Position numbers and translations under genes: made by a program. A model generated the notes under the pieces. That model searched no databases, was not told where the DNA came from, and saw nothing but the letters and a program-made list of their open reading frames with translations. Positions 53,047 through 61,451 of a stretch of DNA of 64,000 nt are shown here, piece after piece; position 1 is the stretch's first letter; every line of letters starts with the position of its first letter. The stretch is from JAJFGI01 sp036397065. Lineage in GTDB: Bacteria; Pseudomonadota; Alphaproteobacteria; Kiloniellales; J153. The stretch covers positions 1-64,000 of the forward strand of contig DASWJP010000109.1 in the NCBI GenBank assembly GCA_036397065.1. Direction: 5' to 3'.

Positions 53047-54897
53047 TCAGTCGGACGGCCGCTGGGCGCCGCGGGATTTTTCGTAGGCCTTGCGCGCCCG
53101 GCGCACCGCGGCGCGTTCGGACACTTCCGGCACGGCCACATCCCACCAATGGCCCCCCGCCGCCGTCGAGATTTCCGGATCGGTCTCGATGACGATGACG
53201 CTGGTCCGCTCCGCGTCCCGCGCCCGCTTCACCGCCGAGTCCAGCGCGGTGAGGCTGTCGACCTTTTCCGCCGCCGCGCCCAGGGATGCGGCATGGGCGG
53301 CGAAATCTATCGCCGGCAGCTCCGTGTGGCGGGTGTGGGCGAACAGATTGTTGAAGCTTTCCGCCCCGGTTGACCTTTGCAGACGGTCGATGCAGCCGAA
53401 GCCGCGGTTGTCGAGCAGGATGATAGTCAGTTTCAATCCCAGCAGGATCGAGGTGGCGATCTCCGAATTCATCATCAGGTAGCTGCCGTCGCCGAGCAGG
53501 ACGATCACCTCCCGGTCCGGATTGGCCAGCTTGACGCCGAGCCCGCCGGCAATCTCATAGCCCATGCACGAATAGCCGTACTCCAAGTGATAGCTGCCCG
53601 GCACCCCGGCCTGCCACAGCTTGTGCATCTCTCCCGGCAGCCCGCCGGCGGCACCGACCACCACCGCATCCGGGCCGGCCGCCCGCTGGACGGCACCGAT
53701 CACCTGCGCATCGCTCGGCCGCGGCGCGTTGCCCGGGGCGGTCGCGGCGGCGGCCGCTTTGAGCCACGCGGCCTTGGCATTCCGTGCCGCCGTGCTCCAA
53801 CCAGCCGGAGCCCGGTAGTCGCCCAGGGCCTGGTCGAGGGCGGCCAGGCCGACGGCCGCATCGGCCACCAGGGTAAGCGCATCGTGCTTGGCGGCGTCGT
53901 AGGGCTGGACGTTGAGCGAGATCAGACATCGGTCGGGATGGGCGAACAGGGTCCAGGATCCGGTGGTGAAATCCTGCAGCCTGGTGCCGACCGCGAAGAT
54001 CACATCGGCCTTGGCGGCGGCCTGGTTGGCGGCCGACGTGCCGGTCACGCCGATGGCGCCGAGGTTCAGCGGGTGGTCGTGGCGCAGCGCCGATTTCCCG
54101 GCCTGGGTTTCGGCCACCGGGATGCCGCGCGATTCGGCGAAGGTGGCGAGCCAGGCGCAGGCATCGGCGTAGTGCACGCCGCCGCCGGCCACGATCAGCG
54201 GCTTTTTCGCCGCACCCAGGAGCGCGGCCGCTTCCTGCAACTCCCGTGGATCGGGGGCCGGCCGCCGGGAGGTCCAGGTGTGCGGCGTAAAAAAGCTTTC
54301 CGGATAGTCGAAGGCCTCCGCCTGCACGTCCTGGCACAGGGCCAGGGTCGCCGGGCCGCAGCCCGCCGGATCGGTGAGCATCGCCAGGGCCCGCGGCAAG
54401 GCAGCCAGGATCTGCTCCGGCCGGGTGATGCGATCGAAGGTGCGCGAGACCGCGCGGAAGCAGTCGTTGGCGCTCACCGTGCCGTCGCCGAAGTCCTCCA
54501 CCTGCTGCAACACCGGGTCCGGGGCGCGGCTGGCGAAGACATCGCCCGGCAGCAGCAGCACCGGCAGGCGGTTGACGTGCGCGAGGGCCGCGGCGGTGAC
54601 CATGTTGGTGGCGCCGGGACCGATCGAAGTGGTACAGGCCATCATGCGCCGCCGGCGCGTGGCCTTGGCAAAGGCGATGGCGGCATGGGCCATGGCCTGC
54701 TCGTTGTGCGCCCGATAGGTCGGCAGCGCTTCGCGGGCGTGCCACAAGGCTTCCCCCAGCCCGGCGACATTGCCGTGGCCGAAGATCGCCCACACGCCGG
54801 CGAACAACGGCAGCTCCTTCCCATCCACCAGACAGCGCTGGGCCGCCAGATAGCGGACCAGCGCCTGGGCCATTGTCAGGCGCACCATGGTTTTCAC
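53047..54897 (-). CDS. iolD: 3D-(3,5/4)-trihydroxycyclohexane-1,2-dione hydrolase
   Basis: The 616-residue thiamine-diphosphate enzyme opens the diketone ring to 5-deoxy-glucuronate. The N-terminal RLTMAQALVRYLAAQR, HNEQAMAHAAIAFAK with the cofactor-activating Glu, CTTSIGPGATNMVTAAALAH, and GDGSYLMMNSEIATSI with the metal-binding Asp are visible. The start is the GTG at 54897 because it overlaps the iolC stop in a GTGA arrangement and gives the family N-terminus (KTMVRLTMAQAL). ATG 54888 is an alternative. Confidence 0.92.
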   Translation of the reverse strand: MKTMVRLTMAQALVRYLAAQRCLVDGKELPLFAGVWAIFGHGNVAGLGEALWHAREALPTYRAHNEQAMAHAAIAFAKATRRRRMMACTTSIGPGATNMVTAAALAHVNRLPVLLLPGDVFASRAPDPVLQQVEDFGDGTVSANDCFRAVSRTFDRITRPEQILAALPRALAMLTDPAGCGPATLALCQDVQAEAFDYPESFFTPHTWTSRRPAPDPRELQEAAALLGAAKKPLIVAGGGVHYADACAWLATFAESRGIPVAETQAGKSALRHDHPLNLGAIGVTGTSAANQAAAKADVIFAVGTRLQDFTTGSWTLFAHPDRCLISLNVQPYDAAKHDALTLVADAAVGLAALDQALGDYRAPAGWSTAARNAKAAWLKAAAAATAPGNAPRPSDAQVIGAVQRAAGPDAVVVGAAGGLPGEMHKLWQAGVPGSYHLEYGYSCMGYEIAGGLGVKLANPDREVIVLLGDGSYLMMNSEIATSILLGLKLTIILLDNRGFGCIDRLQRSTGAESFNNLFAHTRHTELPAIDFAAHAASLGAAAEKVDSLTALDSAVKRARDAERTSVIVIETDPEISTAAGGHWWDVAVPEVSERAAVRRARKAYEKSRGAQRPSD

Positions 54898-56825
54898 CGG
54901 CTCCTCCGCCGCGCGCCGGCCGTGTCGTCCCGGGCGTTCTCCCAATGGGCGACGAGACTGGCGAAGCGTTCGGCCATGTCGGCCACCGCTTCCTGGGCGC
55001 CGATCTCCGCCCGCAGCCAGCGCTCGGCCGGTTTGCCGAAGATGGTACGCCCGATGGCGAAGCCCCGCACCCAGCGACTGGCCTGGGCGGTGGAGAAATC
55101 CTGAACCAGCGTCGATTCCGGGGCTTCGAGGCCGAGCAGGACCACGCCACGGCACTGGGGATCGTGATCGGCGATCGCCGTGTCTATGGCCATCCATGCC
55201 TCGGTGCTCGGTTGCGGCTCAAGCTTCCACCAATCCGGCTTGATGCCCAGCCGATAGAAGGCGGACATCGCCTCGGCGACCGTCGTCGCGTCAAGCGCCC
55301 CGTGCTTGCCGGCGATCACCTCGATCATCAACTCGCGGCCAAGCCGGCGGCAGGCTTGATACAGGAGCAACAGTTGCGCTTCCTGCGCCCGCTTGAGATG
55401 TTCATCATCATCCGGGTGATAGAGAACCAGGCATTTCACGGTGTGGGCCAGCGGCCATTCGATCAGCGCCGAGCCGACATCGCCGCCCTCGAAGCGCAGT
55501 GGCCGCGACCCGGGAACCTCGACCGGCCGGCCGAGCCAGAAGCCGTGATCGACGGCCTCGAACAGGGCCTGTTGGCCATAGGTGCCGTCGAGCAGCATGC
55601 CGAATCCAGGACGGCCACGGGCGACTTGGGCGGCCGCCTTGACCGCGAGACGCTTGAAGTCGGAAATCCGCGCATGCGGGGCGCCGCAGCGCGCGGCCAA
55701 TTCCTCGAGCTGGATGCGATGATCGATGGCAAAAGCCATGAGTTGCGGCCAGTCGCCCCGCCGGGTGGTCACCCAGTGCAGGTGGTTGAGCGCCGGATCG
55801 TGGCGCAGCGCCCGATGGGGGCTGCCGAATTCGAGAAAATGCTGCAATTCGGCCCAGGTCGGACTTTCCGGCGAGCACAGCAGGCGCGATACGGCAAAGG
55901 CGCCGCAGGCGTTGGCCCAGGTGCAGCAGACGTGTAGCGGCTCACCCCGCAGCCAGCCGCGTAAGAATCCGGCAATGAAGGCATCCCCGGCACCGAGCAC
56001 ATTGTAAATCTCGACGGGAAAACCGGGGCCGCTGATGCCGGTCTCGAGACGATCTGGAATCTCGTCCGGAAAGGCGGTGCAGCCCATGGGCCCGCGTTTG
56101 ACGACCAGGGTCGCCCGGCTCAGCGCGCGCAGTTGGCGGAGCGCGTCCAAGGTGTCGCGGTGGCCGCCGGCGATTTGCATCTCCTCTTCCGTGCCGACGA
56201 TCAGATCGCAATCCCCGGTCACGGCTTGCAGGACCGCCGTTACGTCCGCCGACTCGCGAAAACGCTCGGCGCCGCTGTCGTGTCCGCCGAGGCCCCAGAG
56301 GTTGGGGCGATAGTCAACGTCGAAGACGACCTTGCGGCCCGCGGCCTTGGCAGCGGCGACCGCCTTCAAGGTCGCGGCGCACACCTCGGGCCGGGTCATG
56401 TGCGTGCCGGCGATCAGCAATGCCGTGGCCGAGCCCACATAGGCGGTATCGATATCGTCCTCGCACAACGCCATGTCGGCGCAATTCTCGCGGTAGAAAA
56501 GCAGCGGAAACTCGGCGTCGTTCTTAACCCCGACGATCGCCAGGGCCGTCAGACGCCGAGGATCGACCACGACGCCGCGCGTATCGACGCCTTCCCGGGC
56601 AAGCTGCTCCAGAATGAATCGTCCGAAGGGTTCCTGGCCGACCCGGGTGATGAAGCCGGTCTTCAAACCGAGGCGCGCCGCGCCGATGGCGACGTTGGCC
56701 GGACAGCCGCCGACCGATTTGGCGAAGCTTGCCATATCCTCCAGGCGGCCGCCGATCTGCTGGCCATAGAGGTCGACGGACGCACGGCCGAGGGTGATGA
56801 CGTCGAGCAAATCGGAACCCGCCAT
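54894..56825 (-). CDS. iolC: 5-dehydro-2-deoxygluconokinase fused to C-terminal DUF2090 aldolase-like domain
   Basis: The 643-residue protein has an N-terminal PfkB-type kinase (residues 1 to ~330: ITLGRASVDLYGQQIGG, VGGCPANVAIGAARLG, VLGAGDAFIAGFLRGWL with catalytic Asp). It phosphorylates 2-deoxy-5-keto-gluconate. The C-terminal ~310 residues are a DUF2090 domain (LDGTYGQQAL, YHPDDDEHLKRAQEAQLLL, GFAIGRTIFGKPAERWL) resembling class I aldolases. It may perform the IolJ step, and no separate iolJ is present. ATG 56825 is preferred over 56843 because it gives the family N-terminus. First gene of the iolCDEB operon. Confidence 0.93.
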   Translation of the reverse strand: MAGSDLLDVITLGRASVDLYGQQIGGRLEDMASFAKSVGGCPANVAIGAARLGLKTGFITRVGQEPFGRFILEQLAREGVDTRGVVVDPRRLTALAIVGVKNDAEFPLLFYRENCADMALCEDDIDTAYVGSATALLIAGTHMTRPEVCAATLKAVAAAKAAGRKVVFDVDYRPNLWGLGGHDSGAERFRESADVTAVLQAVTGDCDLIVGTEEEMQIAGGHRDTLDALRQLRALSRATLVVKRGPMGCTAFPDEIPDRLETGISGPGFPVEIYNVLGAGDAFIAGFLRGWLRGEPLHVCCTWANACGAFAVSRLLCSPESPTWAELQHFLEFGSPHRALRHDPALNHLHWVTTRRGDWPQLMAFAIDHRIQLEELAARCGAPHARISDFKRLAVKAAAQVARGRPGFGMLLDGTYGQQALFEAVDHGFWLGRPVEVPGSRPLRFEGGDVGSALIEWPLAHTVKCLVLYHPDDDEHLKRAQEAQLLLLYQACRRLGRELMIEVIAGKHGALDATTVAEAMSAFYRLGIKPDWWKLEPQPSTEAWMAIDTAIADHDPQCRGVVLLGLEAPESTLVQDFSTAQASRWVRGFAIGRTIFGKPAERWLRAEIGAQEAVADMAERFASLVAHWENARDDTAGARRRSR

Positions 56826-56878
56826 GGCTTTTGTGCCGCCCACACGGCCCTAGGCAACAGGGGCCGGTCTCACTTAAA

Positions 56879-56906
56879 TGAAACAAAAATTCCAAAATAT
56901 TGTCAA
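56879..56906 (-). promoter_or_regulatory. Promoter and operator-like site of iolC
   Basis: On the minus strand TTGACA (56906-56901) is a perfect -35 element, with TTTCAT 17 bp downstream as a weak -10. Within the spacer and -10 lies TGAAACAAAAATTCCA (plus strand, 56879-56894), which matches the dyad upstream of the RpiR regulator gene at 14 of 16 positions. Confidence 0.55.
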
Positions 56907-56921
56907 ACAAGAACGGGTTTT

Positions 56922-57818
56922 CTATCGCTGATCCTTGACCTGCCACTCGTGGGCGGGGGTGGGGGCAGGGGCAGGGGCAGGGGCGCGCCGCTTCTCCGCC
57001 GCCGAAACGGCGATGGCGATGGCAACCGTCAGGGTCGCGCTCAACGACCGGAACGCGCCGTAATCGGATTCCACCACCTCGATCCAGGCTTGGGCGCTGC
57101 GGGTCAGCGGGCTGAAGGCCGAGTCCGTGATGGCCACCACCGGCACGCCGCGCGCGGCGGCTTCGGCGGCGATTTCAATGGTTTCCGGCGTATAGGGCGT
57201 GAAACTGACGGCCAGCAGCGCATCCTCGCTGCCGAGAAAGCGGGCCTCCTCGGCCAGCAGGCCGCCGCGATTGTCCAGCAGCCGGGCCTCGATCCCCAGC
57301 TTGGCGCACGCATAGGCCAGATAGGCGACCACCGGAAAGACCCGGCGCTGACCGAGCAGGCCGATCTGCCGGGCGCCAGCCAGAAGGTTGGCGGCCTTGT
57401 CCAGGTCCGCGCCGCTGATCTCTTCCCGCAGACGGGCGAGGGAGTCGATCGCCGCATCCGCAAATCCATCGAGCAGGGCCAGGGTTCCCCCGCTCTGGGC
57501 GCGCGCTTCGAGGCGTTTCAGACGCTCGCCATAGTCGGGCCAGCGGTCGCGCAGGCGGGCGCGAAAGATCGCCTGCAAATCGGAAAAGCCTGAAAATCCG
57601 AAGGATTGCGCGAAACGCACCAGGGTGGACGGCTGCACCCCGGCCAAATCGGCCAGCTCGGCCGCCGTGCCAAAGGCCACCTCGTCAGGGTGCTCGAGGG
57701 CGAATTCGGCAACCTGGGCCAGACGTCTGGGCAGATCGTCCCGGCGCAGGACGACCAGGGTTCGCAGCGATTCGAAATCCTTCGGTACCTTCAATGTCTC
57801 GGCCATCTTCCCGGTCAT
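56922..57818 (-). CDS. RpiR/MurR-family regulator of the inositol genes
   Basis: The 298-residue protein has an N-terminal RpiR helix-turn-helix (TAAELADLAGVQPSTLVRFA near residue 50) and a C-terminal SIS sugar-phosphate-binding domain (about residues 130-260: IGLLGQRRVFPVVAYLAYAC, AVSFTPYTPETI). The SIS domain senses a phosphosugar, plausibly the IolC product. The Ala-Pro repeat near the end comes from a GGGGCA-type DNA repeat. ATG 57818 was chosen; 57806 is possible. Its position directly upstream of iolC and the shared operator motif support control of the locus. Confidence 0.88.
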   Translation of the reverse strand: MTGKMAETLKVPKDFESLRTLVVLRRDDLPRRLAQVAEFALEHPDEVAFGTAAELADLAGVQPSTLVRFAQSFGFSGFSDLQAIFRARLRDRWPDYGERLKRLEARAQSGGTLALLDGFADAAIDSLARLREEISGADLDKAANLLAGARQIGLLGQRRVFPVVAYLAYACAKLGIEARLLDNRGGLLAEEARFLGSEDALLAVSFTPYTPETIEIAAEAAARGVPVVAITDSAFSPLTRSAQAWIEVVESDYGAFRSLSATLTVAIAIAVSAAEKRRAPAPAPAPTPAHEWQVKDQR

Positions 57819-57870
57819 GCACAGTCGTCGGTCACACCGCCATCGGGCGCGTGCCCTAGGTGACAGCATT

Positions 57871-57886
57871 TGGAACAAAATTTCCA
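57871..57886. promoter_or_regulatory. Operator-like palindrome upstream of the RpiR regulator gene
   Basis: TGGAA-CAAAAT-TTCCA is a perfect 5+5 bp dyad 53 bp before the regulator start, and is nearly identical to the site at 56879-56894. This suggests autoregulation. Nothing else was recognised in the 155 bp gap 57819-57973. Confidence 0.6.
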
Positions 57887-57973
57887 TCGGAAAGAATGTG
57901 TCGGCCACAATGGGAGGCCCAGTGAGGCGACCAGCCGGCGATCGCGGCTTGGGCGGCGCCGGGCCGGGAACGG

Positions 57974-58411
57974 CTAGGGCGCGCGCTGTACCGGCGCGGA
58001 CCCGTTGTGCCCGGCACCGTCTTCGCCGGCCTTGGCCTCCTCGGCCAAGCGGGCATTGCGGAAATCGATGAAGCGCTGCGCCGCGGCCGTACCTACGGTG
58101 CGGCACCAGTTGCGGAATCCACCCAACCCGCGGTTGCCCCATTCCAGATCGGCATCGGTCCAGGCCCGCAGGCGGATCTTGCGCGCGGCCGCCTCGCTCA
58201 TGTTCTCCCGCTCGATCAAGAGGGTGGTTTCACGGCGGAATCCGTCATGAACCGCGAAATTGACCAGGCCGCAATATTCGCACACCACGTATCCGTAGTT
58301 GGCCGCGTACAGCGCCTCGGCCGGGGGCACCGGCTCCTCCGCCCGGCCGTCGCCGCAGAGCGCCAGGATCGCCAGACCCCCGGCCAGAACACCCGCGAGG
58401 CGGAAAATCAT
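57974..58411 (-). CDS. Small secreted hypothetical protein with CxxC motif
   Basis: The 145-residue protein has a signal peptide (MIFRLAGVLAGGLAILALCG, cleavage near GRAEE). The mature part contains VCEYCGLVNFAV with two cysteines separated by two residues, and a third Cys in GGFRNWCRTVG. The C-terminus is acidic and Gly-rich. ATG 58411 is preceded by AGGAGG, and the longer frame upstream is rejected. I do not recognise a function. It lies alone between the regulator and the potD-type gene. Confidence 0.75.
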   Translation of the reverse strand: MIFRLAGVLAGGLAILALCGDGRAEEPVPPAEALYAANYGYVVCEYCGLVNFAVHDGFRRETTLLIERENMSEAAARKIRLRAWTDADLEWGNRGLGGFRNWCRTVGTAAAQRFIDFRNARLAEEAKAGEDGAGHNGSAPVQRAP

Positions 58412-58725
58412 CGGTCCTCCTGTTGCATCGTCCCGTGGCGGCAGCCCCCAACGCTCGCCTGGCCCTAAACAAACTCCCAGATTGGGCCTAGTCTGTGGCA
58501 AAGCCGCCGCCTATGCTACTCTGGGGACAGGAGATGCCAATCTGCCTCTCCGAAGCGGCAGCGCCTTCGAGCACGGTAGTCGACCGGAAGCCAAGCGTAA
58601 GCAGAGCCACCGCGACCAGCCATTCGAGGAAAGCCGCCCCGCAAAATTAGGTTTGCCTCGGGCATCGGCCGGGAGCCATGCCCAAGGCGAACACACACGA
58701 GCTTTCAACGCACTGGGAGGCGTAC
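58412..58725 (+). other. Intergenic region upstream of the potD-type gene, no gene recognised
   Basis: The 314 bp between divergent genes must hold both promoters. GGAGA/TCTCC (58530-58534, 58547-58551) with a 12 bp loop forms a small hairpin, and TATGCT (58512-58517) could be a -10, but no convincing -35 is placed before it. I could not match the region to a known riboswitch class. A GGGAGG ribosome site precedes the downstream ATG. Confidence 0.4.
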
Positions 58726-59886
58726 ATGAGCAAGACCAAGATTAGCCGCCAAAAGATGCAGAAGACGGCGGGGTCGGTTTCCCGCCGCACTTTGCTGAAG
58801 ACCGCCGCAGTGGCGGGGAGTGCCGCAGCCATCGGACCATGGTTCATCAAGGACGCCCGTTCGTCGTCGGGCACCCTCGACATCATGATGTGGTCCGACT
58901 ATCTGCCGGAGGCCTTCACGTCGAAGTTCACCAAGGAAACCGGCATCACCATCAATCACACGCCCTTCGGCTCGAACGAGGAGCTGATCCAGAAGATGCG
59001 CGCGACCAAGGGCCGCGGCTTCGATCTGATCAGCCCGACCAACGACCGCACCGGCCAGTGGAAGGATCTCGATCTGCTGCAGACCTTCGACATGAGCCGC
59101 GTGCCTACGGATGCCATCCTGCCGTCCATGCTGAAGATCTCGGAAGGGTTCTCCTGGGACGGTCAGCCGCGGCACCTGCCATTCCTGTGGGGCACCGAGG
59201 CGCTGGCCTGGCGCACCGACAAGTGGCAAAGGGATTACAAGGACCTGAGCTATGGCGACCTGTGGGCCGACGACATGAAGGGCAAGGTCATGGGCCGCGC
59301 CCATTCCATGATGTCGGGCATCGGGCTCCATCTCGACGCCTCGGGCAAGGTACCGTCGAACCGTCTGCATGACGCCTACAAGGACGAAGAGAACATGCGG
59401 CGGATCTGGACGGAGATCACCAAGTTCGCCGTCGAGCACAAGCCCTGGGTGAAACAGTTCTGGAATGACGCGGACGCACAGATCAACGGCTTCATGCAGA
59501 ACGACGTCGTCCTCGGCCAGACCTGGGACGGCCCGCCGCTTCGCTTGAAGACCGACGGCAAGCCGATCGCTTTCATGGCACCGCAGGAAGGCGCCTTCAC
59601 CTGGCTCGACGGGCTGGCGATTCCGATCGGGGCCAAGAACATCGATCAGATCTACGAGTTCATCAAGTTCATCTCCACACCGGAAACCGGCGGCTTGCTG
59701 GCCAACGAAACCGGCTACAACGCCACCGCGAAGGGCGCGGACGAGTTCCTCACGGAAAACTCCAAGAAGAACTTCCAGGAAGCTTATCCGGGCGATGCGC
59801 TCGATCGTCTGTGGCCGTGGCCGCCGACGCCGTCATGGTACGCGGAAATCCGCAACGAATACGTCGACAAGTTCGTCGCCGCGTAA
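58726..59886 (+). CDS. potD: Tat-exported polyamine-type ABC substrate-binding protein (PotD/PotF family)
   Basis: The 386-residue protein begins with a Tat signal (SRRTLLKTAAVAGSAAAIG) and continues as a spermidine/putrescine-type binding protein: LDIMMWSDYLPEAFTSKFTK, RGFDLISPTND, GTEALAWRTDKW, and near the end YKS-like ETGYNATAKGADEFL. It should deliver a polyamine or related amine to the permeases encoded at 61.4-63.3 kb. The start at 58726 has GGGAGG upstream. A strong terminator follows 23 bp after the stop, so it is its own transcript, convergent with the aminotransferase. Confidence 0.88.
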   Translation: MSKTKISRQKMQKTAGSVSRRTLLKTAAVAGSAAAIGPWFIKDARSSSGTLDIMMWSDYLPEAFTSKFTKETGITINHTPFGSNEELIQKMRATKGRGFDLISPTNDRTGQWKDLDLLQTFDMSRVPTDAILPSMLKISEGFSWDGQPRHLPFLWGTEALAWRTDKWQRDYKDLSYGDLWADDMKGKVMGRAHSMMSGIGLHLDASGKVPSNRLHDAYKDEENMRRIWTEITKFAVEHKPWVKQFWNDADAQINGFMQNDVVLGQTWDGPPLRLKTDGKPIAFMAPQEGAFTWLDGLAIPIGAKNIDQIYEFIKFISTPETGGLLANETGYNATAKGADEFLTENSKKNFQEAYPGDALDRLWPWPPTPSWYAEIRNEYVDKFVAA

Positions 59887-59908
59887 GCAGAGCGAGATCA
59901 AACAACAT

Positions 59909-59940
59909 GACCCCGGCACACCGTGCCGGGGTCTTTTTTT
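59909..59940 (+). terminator. Intrinsic terminator of the potD-type gene
   Basis: A perfect 11 bp stem GACCCCGGCAC/GTGCCGGGGTC with a 3-base loop (59909-59933) is followed by seven T residues (59934-59940). Confidence 0.95.
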
Positions 59941-59983
59941 ATTCGCCGTTCCGCCGTCTATGCTTGGCCGGGCGCGGCCGGTT

Positions 59984-61294
59984 TCAGTACGCGCCCAACA
60001 CCTGCCGCAGGGTCGTGCACATCTCGTCGATATGCGCCTTCTCGGCGACCAGTGCCGGGGCGAAGATCCCGGAATCGCCGGTGAATTTGATGTGCAGGCC
60101 GGCGGCGAATAGCCGTTTCTGGGCATCGTATCCGCGCGCCCCGGGCTTGCCCGCGGGCGCCAGGTCGAAGCCGGCGAGCATGCCATAGCCCCGGATATCG
60201 GTGATGACCGGCAAGTCACTCAGCGCGAACACCGATTCAAGCATATAGGACGACAGCGCCGCGGCGCGCTCGAACAGCCCCTCCCGCTCATAGATCTCCA
60301 GGGCCGCCAGGCCCGCAGCGCAAGCGGCCGGATGGGCCGAATAGGTGTAGCCATGAAAGAACTCGACCGCACCCTCGGGCGCGCCATTGACGATGGTTTC
60401 GTAGATCTTGTCGCTGACCGCCACGGCGCCCATAGGCTGCGCGCCATTGGTCAGCGCCTTGGCCATGGTCATGATATCCGGCGTCACGCCGAAGCTTTGC
60501 GCCGCGAAGGCCTTGCCGGTGCGGCCGAAGCCGCAGATCACCTCGTCGAACACCAGCAGGATACCGTGGCGGTCGCAAATGTCCCGCACCCGTTCGAGAT
60601 AGCCCGTGGGCGGCACCAGGACGCCGGTCGAGCCGGCGATCGGCTCGATGAAGCAGGCGGCGATGGTGCTGGTACCGTACAGATCGACAAAGCGCTGCAG
60701 ATCGTCGGCCAGTTCCGCGCCGGCCGCCGGTTGCCCCTTGGTGAACCGGTTTTCCGCCAACCAGGTGTGGCGCATATGGGCGATCCCCGGCATCACCGCG
60801 CCGAAGGTCTCCCGGTTCGGCCGCATGCCGCTCAGCGACAGGCCGCCGATATTGACGCCGTGATAGGCACGCTCACGGGAGACGAAGCGAACCCGCTGGC
60901 CCTCGCCGCGCGCCCGATGATAGGCCAAGGCGATCTTGATCGCCGTATCCACGGATTCGGAACCCGAATTGGTGAAGAAGACATAGTTGAGATCGTCGGG
61001 GGCCAGGGCGGCCACGCGGCGGGCGAGCTCGAACGCGGCCGGGTGGCCGAGCTGGAAGGGTGGCGCGTAGTCGAGCTCCCGCAGCTGCTTGGCAACCGCA
61101 TCCGCGATCTCGGGCCGGCCGTGACCGGCCGCGCAGCAGAACAGGCCGGAGCTGGCATCGATGATCTTGTTGCCCCGTTCATTCCAATAGTAGACGCCTT
61201 CGCCCTTGGCCAGCAGCCGGGGCGCCGCCTTGAAATCACGGTTGCTCGTGAAAGGCATCCAGTGTTGTTCGAGACTGTTCGCTGCATACCGCAC
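59984..61294 (-). CDS. Class III PLP aminotransferase (omega-amino acid:pyruvate type)
   Basis: The 436-residue protein has HWMPFTSNRDFKAAPRLL at the N-terminus, as in beta-alanine/omega-amino acid:pyruvate transaminases, NSGSESVDTAIKIALAYH, VFDEVICGFGRTGK, and the PLP lysine in IMTMAKALTNG. It probably moves the terminal amino group of a polyamine, omega-amino acid or beta-alanine to pyruvate. The GTG at 61294 is chosen since GGAGAA lies six bases before it; a GTG at 61330 is possible. It lies downstream of the polyamine-type importer on the same strand. Confidence 0.88.
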   Translation of the reverse strand: MRYAANSLEQHWMPFTSNRDFKAAPRLLAKGEGVYYWNERGNKIIDASSGLFCCAAGHGRPEIADAVAKQLRELDYAPPFQLGHPAAFELARRVAALAPDDLNYVFFTNSGSESVDTAIKIALAYHRARGEGQRVRFVSRERAYHGVNIGGLSLSGMRPNRETFGAVMPGIAHMRHTWLAENRFTKGQPAAGAELADDLQRFVDLYGTSTIAACFIEPIAGSTGVLVPPTGYLERVRDICDRHGILLVFDEVICGFGRTGKAFAAQSFGVTPDIMTMAKALTNGAQPMGAVAVSDKIYETIVNGAPEGAVEFFHGYTYSAHPAACAAGLAALEIYEREGLFERAAALSSYMLESVFALSDLPVITDIRGYGMLAGFDLAPAGKPGARGYDAQKRLFAAGLHIKFTGDSGIFAPALVAEKAHIDEMCTTLRQVLGAY

Positions 61295-61451
61295 GGGAAA
61301 TTCTCCATTGGCCTGGCACCGGCGCGACACCGCGCCGGATGATCGATTTCCCTAAGGCTACGCGGGAACAGCCGAGTGAAATAGGGCCAGTTCGTGTTTT
61401 CTTACGGGCCAGGCGGGAGGCAAGGCCCGGGACAACGGGCCGGTTACCGTT

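Noticed and set aside
56950..56985. GGGGCA tandem repeat as a regulatory or phase-variable element
   Set aside because: It lies within the 3' end of the RpiR regulator gene in frame, encoding Ala-Pro repeats in a tail. Units are few and a length change of whole units would not shift the frame.
58500..58640. A riboswitch upstream of the potD-type gene
   Set aside because: Short hairpins are present, but I could not fit the glycine, guanidine, SAM or other known consensus. It was left as an unassigned region.
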